Made by a program: the position numbers and the translations under genes. Below are positions 54,751-62,868 of a DNA stretch of 64,000 bases, piece after piece (the first letter of the stretch is position 1; each line of letters begins with the position of its first letter). This stretch comes from an uncultured Pseudomonadota bacterium (GTDB lineage: Bacteria; Pseudomonadota; Gammaproteobacteria; Steroidobacterales; Steroidobacteraceae): contig CAIKMS010000026.1 of NCBI GenBank assembly GCA_903828595.1, positions 62,001-126,000 of the forward strand, given 5' to 3'. Under the pieces are notes generated by a model. It was given only the letters and a program-made list of their open reading frames with translations. It was not told where the DNA came from and ran no database searches.

Positions 54751-55956
54751 TTAACCATTAATGGATTTGGGAATTGGTGCCATTAGTGTGGTGGTGCCCA
54801 GCCCGTTGAGGATTCGGTCATTGTTAATCATCAAAGGCGCGGACAGAACATCCCTCAAATGTCGGCCAATGCTGAACTCGCTATCATTGCGGTATCCCGT
54901 GAGTCCACAGCATCGCATCGCACTGAGAACCGTCGACAGTGCCAGTTCAGAGACCTGAACTTTAAGTAGAGTGATGGTTGTCTGAAAATTTAGTGAGCTT
55001 ATCGCCTTAGGGTCATCCAGGATATCCTGGTATTCGCTTAGGGCAGATTGCAACAGCCCGCGCAGGCTGCGTAATGTGGATACCGCTTGCGTCAAATGTG
55101 CTGCTCCCGGCGGCAAGGTGCCCCCAGATTGGCGAGCCGCTTTACGCACGAAATTTTGGCTCTTGGTCGTCGCTGCTGAGGCGATTCCTGCCCATACCGA
55201 TCCCCACGTAAGGTGAGCGACTGGCACCATGGTCTGGGTGTGGATTTCGCTGTAGGCCTGCTTCATTACATGCTCAGGCGAAGTCTTGACCAGCAATGAA
55301 AAGCCCTCACTGCGAGTACCTCGCATGCCGAGCGTGTCCCAGCCCTGAAGTGGCTCAAGACTATAGTCTTCTTTAAGCACCACGAGCAGAACCTGATCAT
55401 CCGCTTCTGATGTCGCTGAGCGGCGAGCCGTAGTCACAATACCATCGGCGTACTGGGCGTAAGAAATCACGGTTGCTTTACGTTGTAAAGTAATGTGGTC
55501 TGCCGCCGTTTCGATTGGCGCTTCACTGGCCCGTACGTTTCCGCCGGCGTTGCCCTCGGTAGTGGAGGAGGCTAACAACAACTGTTCCGCCGCTACCCGG
55601 CGCAGGATTGCCTCTATGGCTGTTGATCCCCCGGTATGGCGGATGATGCAGGCAAGTTTGATTTGATGCATGGCATAAATCATCGCGGTAGCCGCGCATG
55701 CTTGGCCTAGGCTGTAGCAAATGTCCATGACGTCCGCCAAGCTGGTACCGTCACCGCCAAGCTCGGTCGGAATCATCGTACCCAAGAGATTCTGCTTCTT
55801 TAGTTCGGCAAAAGCTTCTGATGGGAATCGGGGTGTCGAATCGACCGATGACGCAAACTGTCCGGCAACCTCCGCACACGCTTTAGCTCTAGCGATGAGT
55901 GTTGAAGGGTGCAGCGAGACGGTCTTGCTCACGGTTTCGGACAAGGATGCATTCAT
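54751..55956 (-). CDS. Acyl-CoA dehydrogenase family protein
   Basis: The protein has 401 residues with the three-part acyl-CoA dehydrogenase fold: an N-terminal helical domain (FPSEAFAELKKQNLLGTMIPTELGG in pieces), a middle strand domain with ALRRSATS-like segments near residue 180 and GWDTLGMRGTRSEGF, and a C-terminal helix bundle with RCCGLTGYRNDSEF and RHLRDVLS. The usual YEGTxxIQ glutamate segment is replaced by DRILNGLGTTTL, so the base is missing there or has moved. It is the first gene of the minus operon with the amino acid:carrier-protein ligase. Oxidation of the carrier-bound aminoacyl or acyl group is the inferred role. Confidence 0.88.
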   Translation of the reverse strand: MNASLSETVSKTVSLHPSTLIARAKACAEVAGQFASSVDSTPRFPSEAFAELKKQNLLGTMIPTELGGDGTSLADVMDICYSLGQACAATAMIYAMHQIKLACIIRHTGGSTAIEAILRRVAAEQLLLASSTTEGNAGGNVRASEAPIETAADHITLQRKATVISYAQYADGIVTTARRSATSEADDQVLLVVLKEDYSLEPLQGWDTLGMRGTRSEGFSLLVKTSPEHVMKQAYSEIHTQTMVPVAHLTWGSVWAGIASAATTKSQNFVRKAARQSGGTLPPGAAHLTQAVSTLRSLRGLLQSALSEYQDILDDPKAISSLNFQTTITLLKVQVSELALSTVLSAMRCCGLTGYRNDSEFSIGRHLRDVLSAPLMINNDRILNGLGTTTLMAPIPKSING

Positions 55957-56044
55957 AACGATTCCCTAGCGCGCAAGCCGCATTATTTGGCTTTTGAATA
56001 GGATCTATTTAAGCACTAGCGCTACCTAAAGATCTGTGAATTGT

Positions 56045-56072
56045 TTGCTAAAATGAAAGGTAAGTGCATAAT
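56045..56072 (+). promoter_or_regulatory. Candidate promoter for the MetA-like / carrier-protein operon
   Basis: TTGCTA (56045-56050) and CATAAT (56067-56072) lie 16 bases apart in the AT-rich 182-base gap between the divergent dehydrogenase and MetA-like genes. The arrangement fits a sigma-70 promoter reading towards 56139. I saw no convincing operator palindrome around it. Confidence 0.4.
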
Positions 56073-56138
56073 TATTATCTAAATTTATTGTTAAGTCCTA
56101 TCGGCCGTCTCTACGGCTAAGAAGCTGGTTGTCGTTTT

Positions 56139-57143
56139 ATGTCGTTAGAAGTCGATTTGCCTTGGCATTTGCAGTCGGTACCGAATGTTGCCGGGGCCTC
56201 ATCCCTGCTCAGTGCAACGGGTAGATCCGATCTCATTATTTTGGGTTTAGTGAACAACATGCCTGATTCGGCTTTGGCTGGCACCGAAGCGCAGTTTACT
56301 GAGGTGCTACGGGCTGCATCGGGTGGGCGCCACATCAAACTTCGATTTTCCAGCCTTCCTCAATTAAAGCGTGGATCGGCCGCAAAAGAGCGAATGGCGG
56401 CCAGTTACTGGTCACTGGATAGCTTGTTAGCCAGCTCGCTGGATGGCGTGATTGTGACCGGCATGGAGCCTGGCATGGGCCATTTGTCGAGTGAGAGTTA
56501 TTGGCCGGACTTTATTTCCCTTCTGCAATTTGCCCAGTCTCATTTGATATCGAGCGTTTGGTCGTGCCTGGCCGCACACGCCGCGGTCCTTGCGTTGGAT
56601 GGGGTAGAGCGACGGAGATTGTCGGAGAAGCAGTCGGGGGTTTTTACTTTTGGCGTGTCATCAAATGATCCCCTTGTCGCTGGACTGGATCGCTCGATAC
56701 GGACTCCGCATTCGCGGTGGAACGAAATCGATGGCTGCGCGTTGCAGCAGGCTGGATATACCTTGCTGTCCCATTCTCCCGAGCATGGCGTTGACGCGTT
56801 TGTTAAAAGAGAATCTGGACTGATGCTGTTTTTTCAAGGTCATCCTGAATATCAGAATTTAACCCTGTTGAAGGAATACCGGCGCGATGTTGGGAGGTTC
56901 TTGCGTGGGGAAAATATGGAATACCCTAAGGCGCCGGCACATTACTTTGAAAGCCAAACGCTGCGTCTAGTAGACGAGTTTCAGCAGCGAGTGCTGCAAG
57001 GGCCGGTTGCACCTCCCGTGGAAGAGTTTCCTTTTGCATCTCTTGCCGATGGAATTGACGATTCATGGCGCTATTCTGCGGCGCGGGTTTATGGCAATTG
57101 GTTGAACCACGTAGCGGAAATCAAGGCAGAAAGGGCCGTATAA
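56139..57143 (+). CDS. MetA-like homoserine O-acyltransferase
   Basis: The protein has 334 residues. It has the glutamine-amidotransferase-like MetA fold with the nucleophile C143 (VWSCLAAHAA) and H235 and E237 in FFQGHPEY, almost the same numbers as in E. coli MetA (C142, H235, E237). Other shared blocks are GLVNNMPDSALAGTEAQF and TPHSRWNEI. The residue aligned with the E. coli specificity position 111 is glycine (G112), which would favour succinyl-CoA over acetyl-CoA. It is divergent enough that another hydroxy-amino acid, such as serine, could be the acceptor. It precedes the carrier-protein gene by 44 bases and faces a MetY-like gene. Confidence 0.8.
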   Translation: MSLEVDLPWHLQSVPNVAGASSLLSATGRSDLIILGLVNNMPDSALAGTEAQFTEVLRAASGGRHIKLRFSSLPQLKRGSAAKERMAASYWSLDSLLASSLDGVIVTGMEPGMGHLSSESYWPDFISLLQFAQSHLISSVWSCLAAHAAVLALDGVERRRLSEKQSGVFTFGVSSNDPLVAGLDRSIRTPHSRWNEIDGCALQQAGYTLLSHSPEHGVDAFVKRESGLMLFFQGHPEYQNLTLLKEYRRDVGRFLRGENMEYPKAPAHYFESQTLRLVDEFQQRVLQGPVAPPVEEFPFASLADGIDDSWRYSAARVYGNWLNHVAEIKAERAV

Positions 57144-57187
57144 TTTGTGGCGTGATGTTTCAAATTATCCGGTAGAGGTGATGATCA

Positions 57188-57448
57188 GTGGACGAGCAGA
57201 ATGCGAGCATAGAGGATCGACTTATTTCGATCATGAAGCGAATTCTGGGCTCCGCTGTTTCTCTGCCCGACCCCTTCCCTCAGGAACGTCAACTGAGCGA
57301 ACTGGGCGTCAGCTCACTTAAGATGGTCAATCTTATGTTGATGATTGAGATGGACTTCGATGTAACCATCCCAGAGAGCGAACTGAATCCGGAGAACTTT
57401 CAGTCATTGAAGACTCTACAGGCTTTGGTAGCGCGCATCGTTACCTGA
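57188..57448 (+). CDS. Stand-alone acyl/peptidyl carrier protein
   Basis: The protein has 86 residues, an acidic four-helix carrier domain. The phosphopantetheine site is in ELGVSSLKMVNL, with S43 as the expected attachment serine before L44; here SSL stands in place of the usual DSL. The start is GTG with GAGG nine bases upstream. It is the natural partner of the amino acid:[carrier protein] ligase coded at 53812-54690, which needs such a carrier. It follows the MetA-like gene in one transcript. No phosphopantetheinyl transferase gene is in the window, so a genomic one must serve. Confidence 0.92.
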   Translation: MDEQNASIEDRLISIMKRILGSAVSLPDPFPQERQLSELGVSSLKMVNLMLMIEMDFDVTIPESELNPENFQSLKTLQALVARIVT

Positions 57449-57449
57449 G

Positions 57450-57470
57450 CTGAGAAAACAGAATTCTCAG
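57450..57470. terminator. Hairpin between convergent carrier-protein and decarboxylase genes
   Basis: CTGAGAA (57450-57456) and TTCTCAG (57464-57470) form a perfect 7-bp stem with a 7-base loop directly after the carrier-protein stop codon. No T tract follows, so it is at most a weak bidirectional terminator for the two convergent units. Confidence 0.4.
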
Positions 57471-57494
57471 ATCTGTCGCCTTAGTCCTGGGTGC

Positions 57495-58937
57495 CTAGCC
57501 CGGAGATATTCCATTTAAGGCATTCACTAGCGCATTGGCGTCCGCAATCGTCGTCTCACCGTTTGTCACACAGATGCGGACAACGTCTACGCCCTCGGTA
57601 GTAGTGGGCGCTACCCAGGCGTGACCCGAGGCGACTACCTTTCGAACAAGGCTCCTCGCATCACCCAGGTGCGGTGGTGGCAAAGCTGCCAGCACCGCAA
57701 GTGACGGATCATTAACGACTTTCCAACCGTGAGCGATGAGTTGATCCCCTATGTAGCGGGTCAGATCGACAGCGCGCTCCACGTGGCGCGCCAATCCCTC
57801 CCAGCCTGCGGCTGAAAGCGTTAAAAACATCCTTAACCCTATGAAACGACGAGACCACTGAATACTGTTCAAATAAGGGTCTACCAACGATTGCGCAGCC
57901 GGCGCCATAAAACTTGTCGAACTATGAAACGCTCTGTTTAATACGGAGTTGTTGGTGGTGATGAACATGGCGCAACCCATTGTCGTTGCAAACCACTTAT
58001 GTGCATCGATCGTGATTGAATCGGCCAGTTCCATACCCGCCAGCAGAGGCCTTAAGCGTTTGGAGGCAATGGCAGCGCCACCCCACGCAGCATCAACGTG
58101 GAACCAAAGATGTTCACGTTCAGCAAGGCGAGCGCAGGCGGCTAACGGGTCGATTCGGCCGGCACCGGTCGTGCCGGCGGTAGCTACGATCATTACCGGT
58201 AGCTCACCACGCGCGCGATCTTCTGCGATGGCAGCTTCCAAAGCGACAATATCCAGGCGACCCTGCCCGTCTGTCTTGATCAGCCGAAGCGCGTTGCGCC
58301 CGATGCCCGTTTGATGAGCGACCTTCAACCATGCAATGTGACATTCCGCGGACGTGTAGAAGACGGGCTGCCCGCGGGCGCCTCGAACCCCGAGCTCGGA
58401 GAATTCCGGAATCAGGTGGGTTAATGCGCATATAAGAGCGGTTGCATTAGCTTCCGACCCACCGGTTGCAAAGTGCCCGCTAGCCGGCACCAAGAGGCCT
58501 GCTCTTTTGGCAACCTGTTGAATTACATGATCTTCTATTGCTACCGGTACCGGTGAAGAGGACGAACTGGCTAGCTGAGGATTGAAGGCCCCGGAAATTC
58601 GATCTGCACATTGTGCCGGGAAGTTTGACCCTGGATTAAACAAACCAAAGTAGCGGGGGTTCCCCATTTGAACGATGCCGTGCTCAAGTGACTTAATTGT
58701 CCAACCGCACACCTCGTTGAGAGATCTTGGTTCAGCAAAATCATAGGCCGCCAGTTCGACTTTAAAGGCGTCCATTTCTATCGTGGGATTGGTTGCGCCG
58801 GCTTGCACCCGCTCCAGAGCGTCTGTCAGCGTTTGAGTTAGAAAACGATCTACTGATTCCTTGTCAGATCGATTTGGAAAGAGTGCTTCCACCGGACTGG
58901 GCACCGCCGGTTGGGTACCTGCTTCTACATCCAACAC
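57495..58937 (-). CDS. Group II PLP-dependent decarboxylase family protein
   Basis: The protein has 480 residues of fold-type I. The PLP site is shown by the stacking histidine H200 (SAECHIAWLK), D282 in HVDAAWGGA and the Schiff-base lysine K314 in IDAHKWFAT. Other family blocks are ATGGSEANATAL and VATAGTTGAGRIDP. Members decarboxylate aspartate, glutamate, tyrosine, DOPA or other amino acids to amines; the substrate here is unknown. The GTG start lies one base after the MetY-like stop codon (TGACGTG), so the two genes are coupled. An amine made here could be a building block joined to the carrier-bound group. Confidence 0.85.
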   Translation of the reverse strand: MLDVEAGTQPAVPSPVEALFPNRSDKESVDRFLTQTLTDALERVQAGATNPTIEMDAFKVELAAYDFAEPRSLNEVCGWTIKSLEHGIVQMGNPRYFGLFNPGSNFPAQCADRISGAFNPQLASSSSSPVPVAIEDHVIQQVAKRAGLLVPASGHFATGGSEANATALICALTHLIPEFSELGVRGARGQPVFYTSAECHIAWLKVAHQTGIGRNALRLIKTDGQGRLDIVALEAAIAEDRARGELPVMIVATAGTTGAGRIDPLAACARLAEREHLWFHVDAAWGGAAIASKRLRPLLAGMELADSITIDAHKWFATTMGCAMFITTNNSVLNRAFHSSTSFMAPAAQSLVDPYLNSIQWSRRFIGLRMFLTLSAAGWEGLARHVERAVDLTRYIGDQLIAHGWKVVNDPSLAVLAALPPPHLGDARSLVRKVVASGHAWVAPTTTEGVDVVRICVTNGETTIADANALVNALNGISPG

Positions 58938-58938
58938 G

Positions 58939-60225
58939 TCAGATGTCTCCCATATGGGCGCTACGTATCGCCTGATCGAGATCGGCTAGAATGTCATCAA
59001 TATGCTCAATGCCGATACTAAGCCGGATGGACCCGGGTTTCACGCCGGCCTTTAGCTGCTCGGCTGAAGACATCTGACGATGAGTTGTCGAGGCTGGATG
59101 GCAGGCTAGCGATTTCGCGTCACCGAGGTTTACCAGTCGTTTGAATAATGCCAAGGCGTTGTAAAACCGCCGACCTGCTTCCAGACCGCCCTTGATTTCA
59201 AAGGTCATCAATGAACAAGCCCGACCGCCCAGGTATTTAACCACGTGTTCATGGTACGGGCTGTCAGGGAAGCCGGCATAATTGACGTGCTCAACACCGG
59301 CGTGCTGACGCAGAAAATGGGCCACTTTCAGCGCGTTTTCGGTATGCCGGTCAATTCTCAGCGCAAGAGTTTCAATGCCCTGTAGAAGAAGAAAGGCATT
59401 CATCGGAGAAAGTACAGACCCGATCGTGCGTTGGTACACGCTACGGCACCGACCAATAAACGCTGCTCGGCCATAATGCTCGGCGTACACCAATCCGTGG
59501 TAAGACTCATCAGGAGTGGTCAGCATGGAAAACTTGCTGCCGTGCGCTTGCCAGTCGAAGGTGCCGCAGTCGACGATGATCCCACCCAAGGTTGTCCCAT
59601 GACCGCCCATGAATTTCGTGAGCGAATGAACGACGACATCAGCCCCGTAGTCAACCGGCCGCACAAGAATCGGCGTTGCGACCGTATTGTCCACAATTAA
59701 CGGCAAGCCATGCTTGTGAGCAACTTTGGCGATCGCCTCCAGGTCGCAAACATTGCCCGCCGGATTACCGACGGTTTCGCAAAAAACTGCACGGGTTTGT
59801 TCGTTGATCTGTGCTTCGATGTCTTCGGCGCGATCCGAGGCCGCAAAGCGAGCCGATACGCCTTGCTTGGGAAAGATGTGGGCAAAAAGGGTGTAAGTGG
59901 TTCCGTAAAGCTGCGGCACTGAGACGATGTTTGTGCCCATTTCGGTGACGTTTGCGGTCGCAAAATAAAGAGCGCTCTGCCCGGAGGCCACGCACAGGGA
60001 AGCTACCCCACCTTCTAACTCTGTGACTCGTTGCTCGAGCACAGCACTGGTAGGATTGCTAATACGAGAGTACCGGTAGCCCTCGACTTCGAGATTAAAA
60101 AGAGCGGCACCATGCTCAGCGCTATCGAACGCGTACGCCGCAGTCTGATAGATTGGTACCGCTACGGCCTTGGTAGTCGGGTCGCACTCGAACCCCCCAT
60201 GAATCGCGATGGTTTCTGGCTTCAT
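58939..60225 (-). CDS. O-acylhomoserine sulfhydrylase (MetY-like), Cys/Met PLP family
   Basis: The protein has 428 residues, the length of MetY rather than of MetB/MetC. The PLP lysine is K204 in VVHSLTKFMGGHG and D179 lies in LIVDNTVATP. The N terminus ETIAIHGGFECDPTTKAVAVPIYQ is typical of this branch. MetY replaces the acyl group of O-acylhomoserine with sulfide or another nucleophile. With the MetA-like gene nearby, it could make homocysteine or a homoserine-derived gamma-substituted amino acid. It is divergent from the acyl-CoA synthetase across a 70-base gap and coupled to the decarboxylase gene. Confidence 0.9.
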   Translation of the reverse strand: MKPETIAIHGGFECDPTTKAVAVPIYQTAAYAFDSAEHGAALFNLEVEGYRYSRISNPTSAVLEQRVTELEGGVASLCVASGQSALYFATANVTEMGTNIVSVPQLYGTTYTLFAHIFPKQGVSARFAASDRAEDIEAQINEQTRAVFCETVGNPAGNVCDLEAIAKVAHKHGLPLIVDNTVATPILVRPVDYGADVVVHSLTKFMGGHGTTLGGIIVDCGTFDWQAHGSKFSMLTTPDESYHGLVYAEHYGRAAFIGRCRSVYQRTIGSVLSPMNAFLLLQGIETLALRIDRHTENALKVAHFLRQHAGVEHVNYAGFPDSPYHEHVVKYLGGRACSLMTFEIKGGLEAGRRFYNALALFKRLVNLGDAKSLACHPASTTHRQMSSAEQLKAGVKPGSIRLSIGIEHIDDILADLDQAIRSAHMGDI

Positions 60226-60295
60226 TGTCTGGTAGTTCTAAGGTTTGACTGGTTAAGCAGTCTATCGCGAAAGCGTTACGTATTCGTGCTACGGT

Positions 60296-62125
60296 TTGCA
60301 TATTCAGCGTAAGGGTTTTGACATATCCGTGGATGCATCACCGCAATTAACGAGTCGTAATTCGGCACAGTCTTGGATCCGTGCCTTAAGTCGGCTTGCT
60401 GTCTTAAAGGAAGATAACACTCTCACTCTGGCCTGCCTTTTGGAGCGTGTGGCAGCAATCCAGCCTGACGCCGAAGCGCTTACCGATGAGCTTCATAGTG
60501 TGACTTTTGCGCAGATGCTGCACCTGATTAATAGCTACGCGACTTATGCGTCCCGGCAATCTTTGAAGAGTGGCGATGTCGTAGGGTTGTTGATGGACAA
60601 CTGCGTTCAGTACGGAGCCATTTGGATTGGGTTGAATCGATTGGGCGTCAAAGTCGCACTATTAAACACTCATTTAGCAAATGAAGCGCTGGTGCACTGT
60701 ATCGAAGCAGTAAAGCCGAGCGTGCTGATTTACGGATCGCGTTTTGAAGCGGTGGTGAAAGCCATTCAGCCGTCATTGAGTGAACCGGTTGCGTTATGGT
60801 CTGATGGTCCTAAGGAGCCTATGGCTTGTTCCATAGCTGCATATAATGCAAGCGAAACGCAAAGTTTAAGTTCGTTCGCAGAAAAGCTGCGCCCCTCACA
60901 AGACTCCACAGCCCTGTACATCTATACATCAGGCACAAGTGGACTACCTAAGGCCGCTGAAATCTCGCACCACCGCGTGATGCAGTGGGCCCTTTGGTTT
61001 TGCGGAATCATGAACGTTAAGGCAACTGACCGCATGTACAATTGCCTGCCGCTTTATCACAGTGTAGGTGGGGTGGTAGCTCTAGGAGCCACGCTAGTCG
61101 GTGGCGGTACGGTCGTGCTACGCAGGAAGTTTTCGGCAACGGATTTCTGGGCCGATGTACAACGAGAGCGCTGCACCCTGTTCCAGTACATTGGGGAGTT
61201 GTGCCGTTATTTGATTAATATGCCGCCATCCCCTAGCGATGGTGAGCATCAGTTGCGCCTTTGTTGTGGAAATGGTTTACGAGCTGACGTTTGGTCGGGC
61301 TTTAAAGATAGATTTAAAATACCAAGCATCCTTGAGTATTACGCGGCTACTGAGGGTACTTTCTCTTTGTACAATTGCGAAGAAAAAGTCGGTTCGATAG
61401 GGCGTATTCCTCCTTTTTTGCAGCAGACATTGCGGGTGGAACTTATCCAGCACGATTCGCTTACTGCCACACCGACGCGGGACTCAGCGGGGCATTGTGT
61501 ACGAGTAGAGGTTAATCAACCTGGTGAAGCCATCGGGCTTGTGTCAAATTCCGGATCCAGTCGCATGACCCGATTTGAGGGATATACCGACGCCGCTGCA
61601 TCAGAAAAAAAGTTACTGCGCAATGTGTTTGAGATCGGTGACTGTTGGTATCGAACCGGCGATTTAATGCGAAGAGACGAGCAGGGCTTCTTTTATTTTG
61701 TCGATCGAGTCGGTGATACCTTCCGTTGGAAGGGTGAGAATGTGTCGACGGCGGAAGTCGAACTGGCGATCCAAAAAACAGCAGGTGTCTTAGCCGCGGT
61801 GGTCTATGGAGTCACTGTTCCGCGTTCTGACGGTCGAGCGGGGATGGCTGCCCTCCAGGTTGGTCCGGACTTTAGTTTGGGCGTCCTGGTGAGTAGTTTG
61901 GATGGAAGCCTTCCAGCTTATGCGAGGCCGGTCTTTTTACGCCTGATAGAGCAGTTTGAGGTCACGGGCACCTTCAAAACCAAGAAGGGTCATCTGCAAG
62001 ATGAGGGCTTTGATCGTGTGATTGGGGATGACGCTGTGTATCTTTTTGACAATCAAACGCACACCTACGCTCTTTTAGATGAACAGCGTAAAGCTCTGTT
62101 ATACAGCGGAGCTATTCGCCTTTAG
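60296..62125 (+). CDS. Long-chain (FATP-like) acyl-CoA synthetase, ANL family
   Basis: The protein has about 609 residues from TTG 60296; GTG 60329, with AAGGG upstream, is an alternative. The adenylation motifs are IYTSGTSGLPKAAEISH (about 208-224), NCLPLYHSVGG (about 248-258), ILEYYAATEG (about 350-359) and YRTGDLMRRDE with the GDTFRWKGENVS hinge. This pattern is that of fatty acid transport proteins/very long-chain acyl-CoA synthetases such as FadD6. It would activate a fatty acid as an adenylate and then a thioester, on CoA or possibly on the nearby carrier protein. It is divergent from the MetY-like gene. Confidence 0.88.
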   Translation: MHIQRKGFDISVDASPQLTSRNSAQSWIRALSRLAVLKEDNTLTLACLLERVAAIQPDAEALTDELHSVTFAQMLHLINSYATYASRQSLKSGDVVGLLMDNCVQYGAIWIGLNRLGVKVALLNTHLANEALVHCIEAVKPSVLIYGSRFEAVVKAIQPSLSEPVALWSDGPKEPMACSIAAYNASETQSLSSFAEKLRPSQDSTALYIYTSGTSGLPKAAEISHHRVMQWALWFCGIMNVKATDRMYNCLPLYHSVGGVVALGATLVGGGTVVLRRKFSATDFWADVQRERCTLFQYIGELCRYLINMPPSPSDGEHQLRLCCGNGLRADVWSGFKDRFKIPSILEYYAATEGTFSLYNCEEKVGSIGRIPPFLQQTLRVELIQHDSLTATPTRDSAGHCVRVEVNQPGEAIGLVSNSGSSRMTRFEGYTDAAASEKKLLRNVFEIGDCWYRTGDLMRRDEQGFFYFVDRVGDTFRWKGENVSTAEVELAIQKTAGVLAAVVYGVTVPRSDGRAGMAALQVGPDFSLGVLVSSLDGSLPAYARPVFLRLIEQFEVTGTFKTKKGHLQDEGFDRVIGDDAVYLFDNQTHTYALLDEQRKALLYSGAIRL

Positions 62126-62133
62126 TGCTTTGC

Positions 62134-62868
62134 TTAGGCAGTGCTTCCAGCGTCAATGGTCAGATCGATGCCGGTGATATTCCGTCCACCATCGCCTAAT
62201 AAGAACTCTACAGATCTGGCAACATCTACAGGATCCGCTAAGCGACGCAGTGCACTGCGTCCTATGATGCGCGAACGGTCAGCTTCGCTCATGACGCTGG
62301 TCAGATCAGTATCGATAAAGCCAGGAGAAATCGTGTTGACCGTAACATTAAACGGACCAACTTCGCGTGCTAGCGAACGCGTGAATCCTTGCAGAGACGC
62401 CTTGGTGGCGCTGTAGACGGATAGGGCATTAAAGCCATTCAGCGCTACAATTGACGCGATATTAATGATTCGGCCTTCTCGTGCGGCCATCATGGAGCGC
62501 ACGATATATTTTGAAATGATTATCGGTGAGACAGAATTAAGTCGGAACAGCGCTTCGATATCTCGATCCATGGTTACGCCTAGTACGCCGCCTTTGCCGG
62601 CGCCAGCGTTGTTCACTAGGCCATACGCTGGACCAAATTCGTGTTTTAAGCTCCGTAGAAGCTCAGGAATGGCGGCAAGATCGGTCAGATCCAGCGAACG
62701 AAACTCGACGGCACCAATCGAAGTTGACTTTGCTTTTTCTCGGAGCTCTTCAAGTTGTTCCGAGTTATTTCGAGCGATCGCTAGAACGCGATATCCCTGG
62801 CTTGATAAGCGCTCTGCAATGGCCAAGCCGATTCCGCGACTGGCTCCGGTTACGATGACGTTACGCAT
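62134..62868 (-). CDS. SDR family 3-oxoacyl-ACP reductase-like protein
   Basis: ATG 62868 gives 244 residues, overlapping the stop region of the upstream ligase gene by 8 bases; the frame opens 16 codons earlier. The motifs are TGASRGIGLAIAE at the N terminus, NNAGAGKGG near residue 85, and the catalytic YSATKASLQGF region near 150. The C-terminal DSVISP-like PGFIDTDLTSVM segment fits FabG. It likely reduces a 3-oxoacyl or keto group on an acyl-carrier thioester with NADPH. Coupling to the adenylate-forming ligase places it in the same pathway. Confidence 0.9.
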   Translation of the reverse strand: MRNVIVTGASRGIGLAIAERLSSQGYRVLAIARNNSEQLEELREKAKSTSIGAVEFRSLDLTDLAAIPELLRSLKHEFGPAYGLVNNAGAGKGGVLGVTMDRDIEALFRLNSVSPIIISKYIVRSMMAAREGRIINIASIVALNGFNALSVYSATKASLQGFTRSLAREVGPFNVTVNTISPGFIDTDLTSVMSEADRSRIIGRSALRRLADPVDVARSVEFLLGDGGRNITGIDLTIDAGSTA

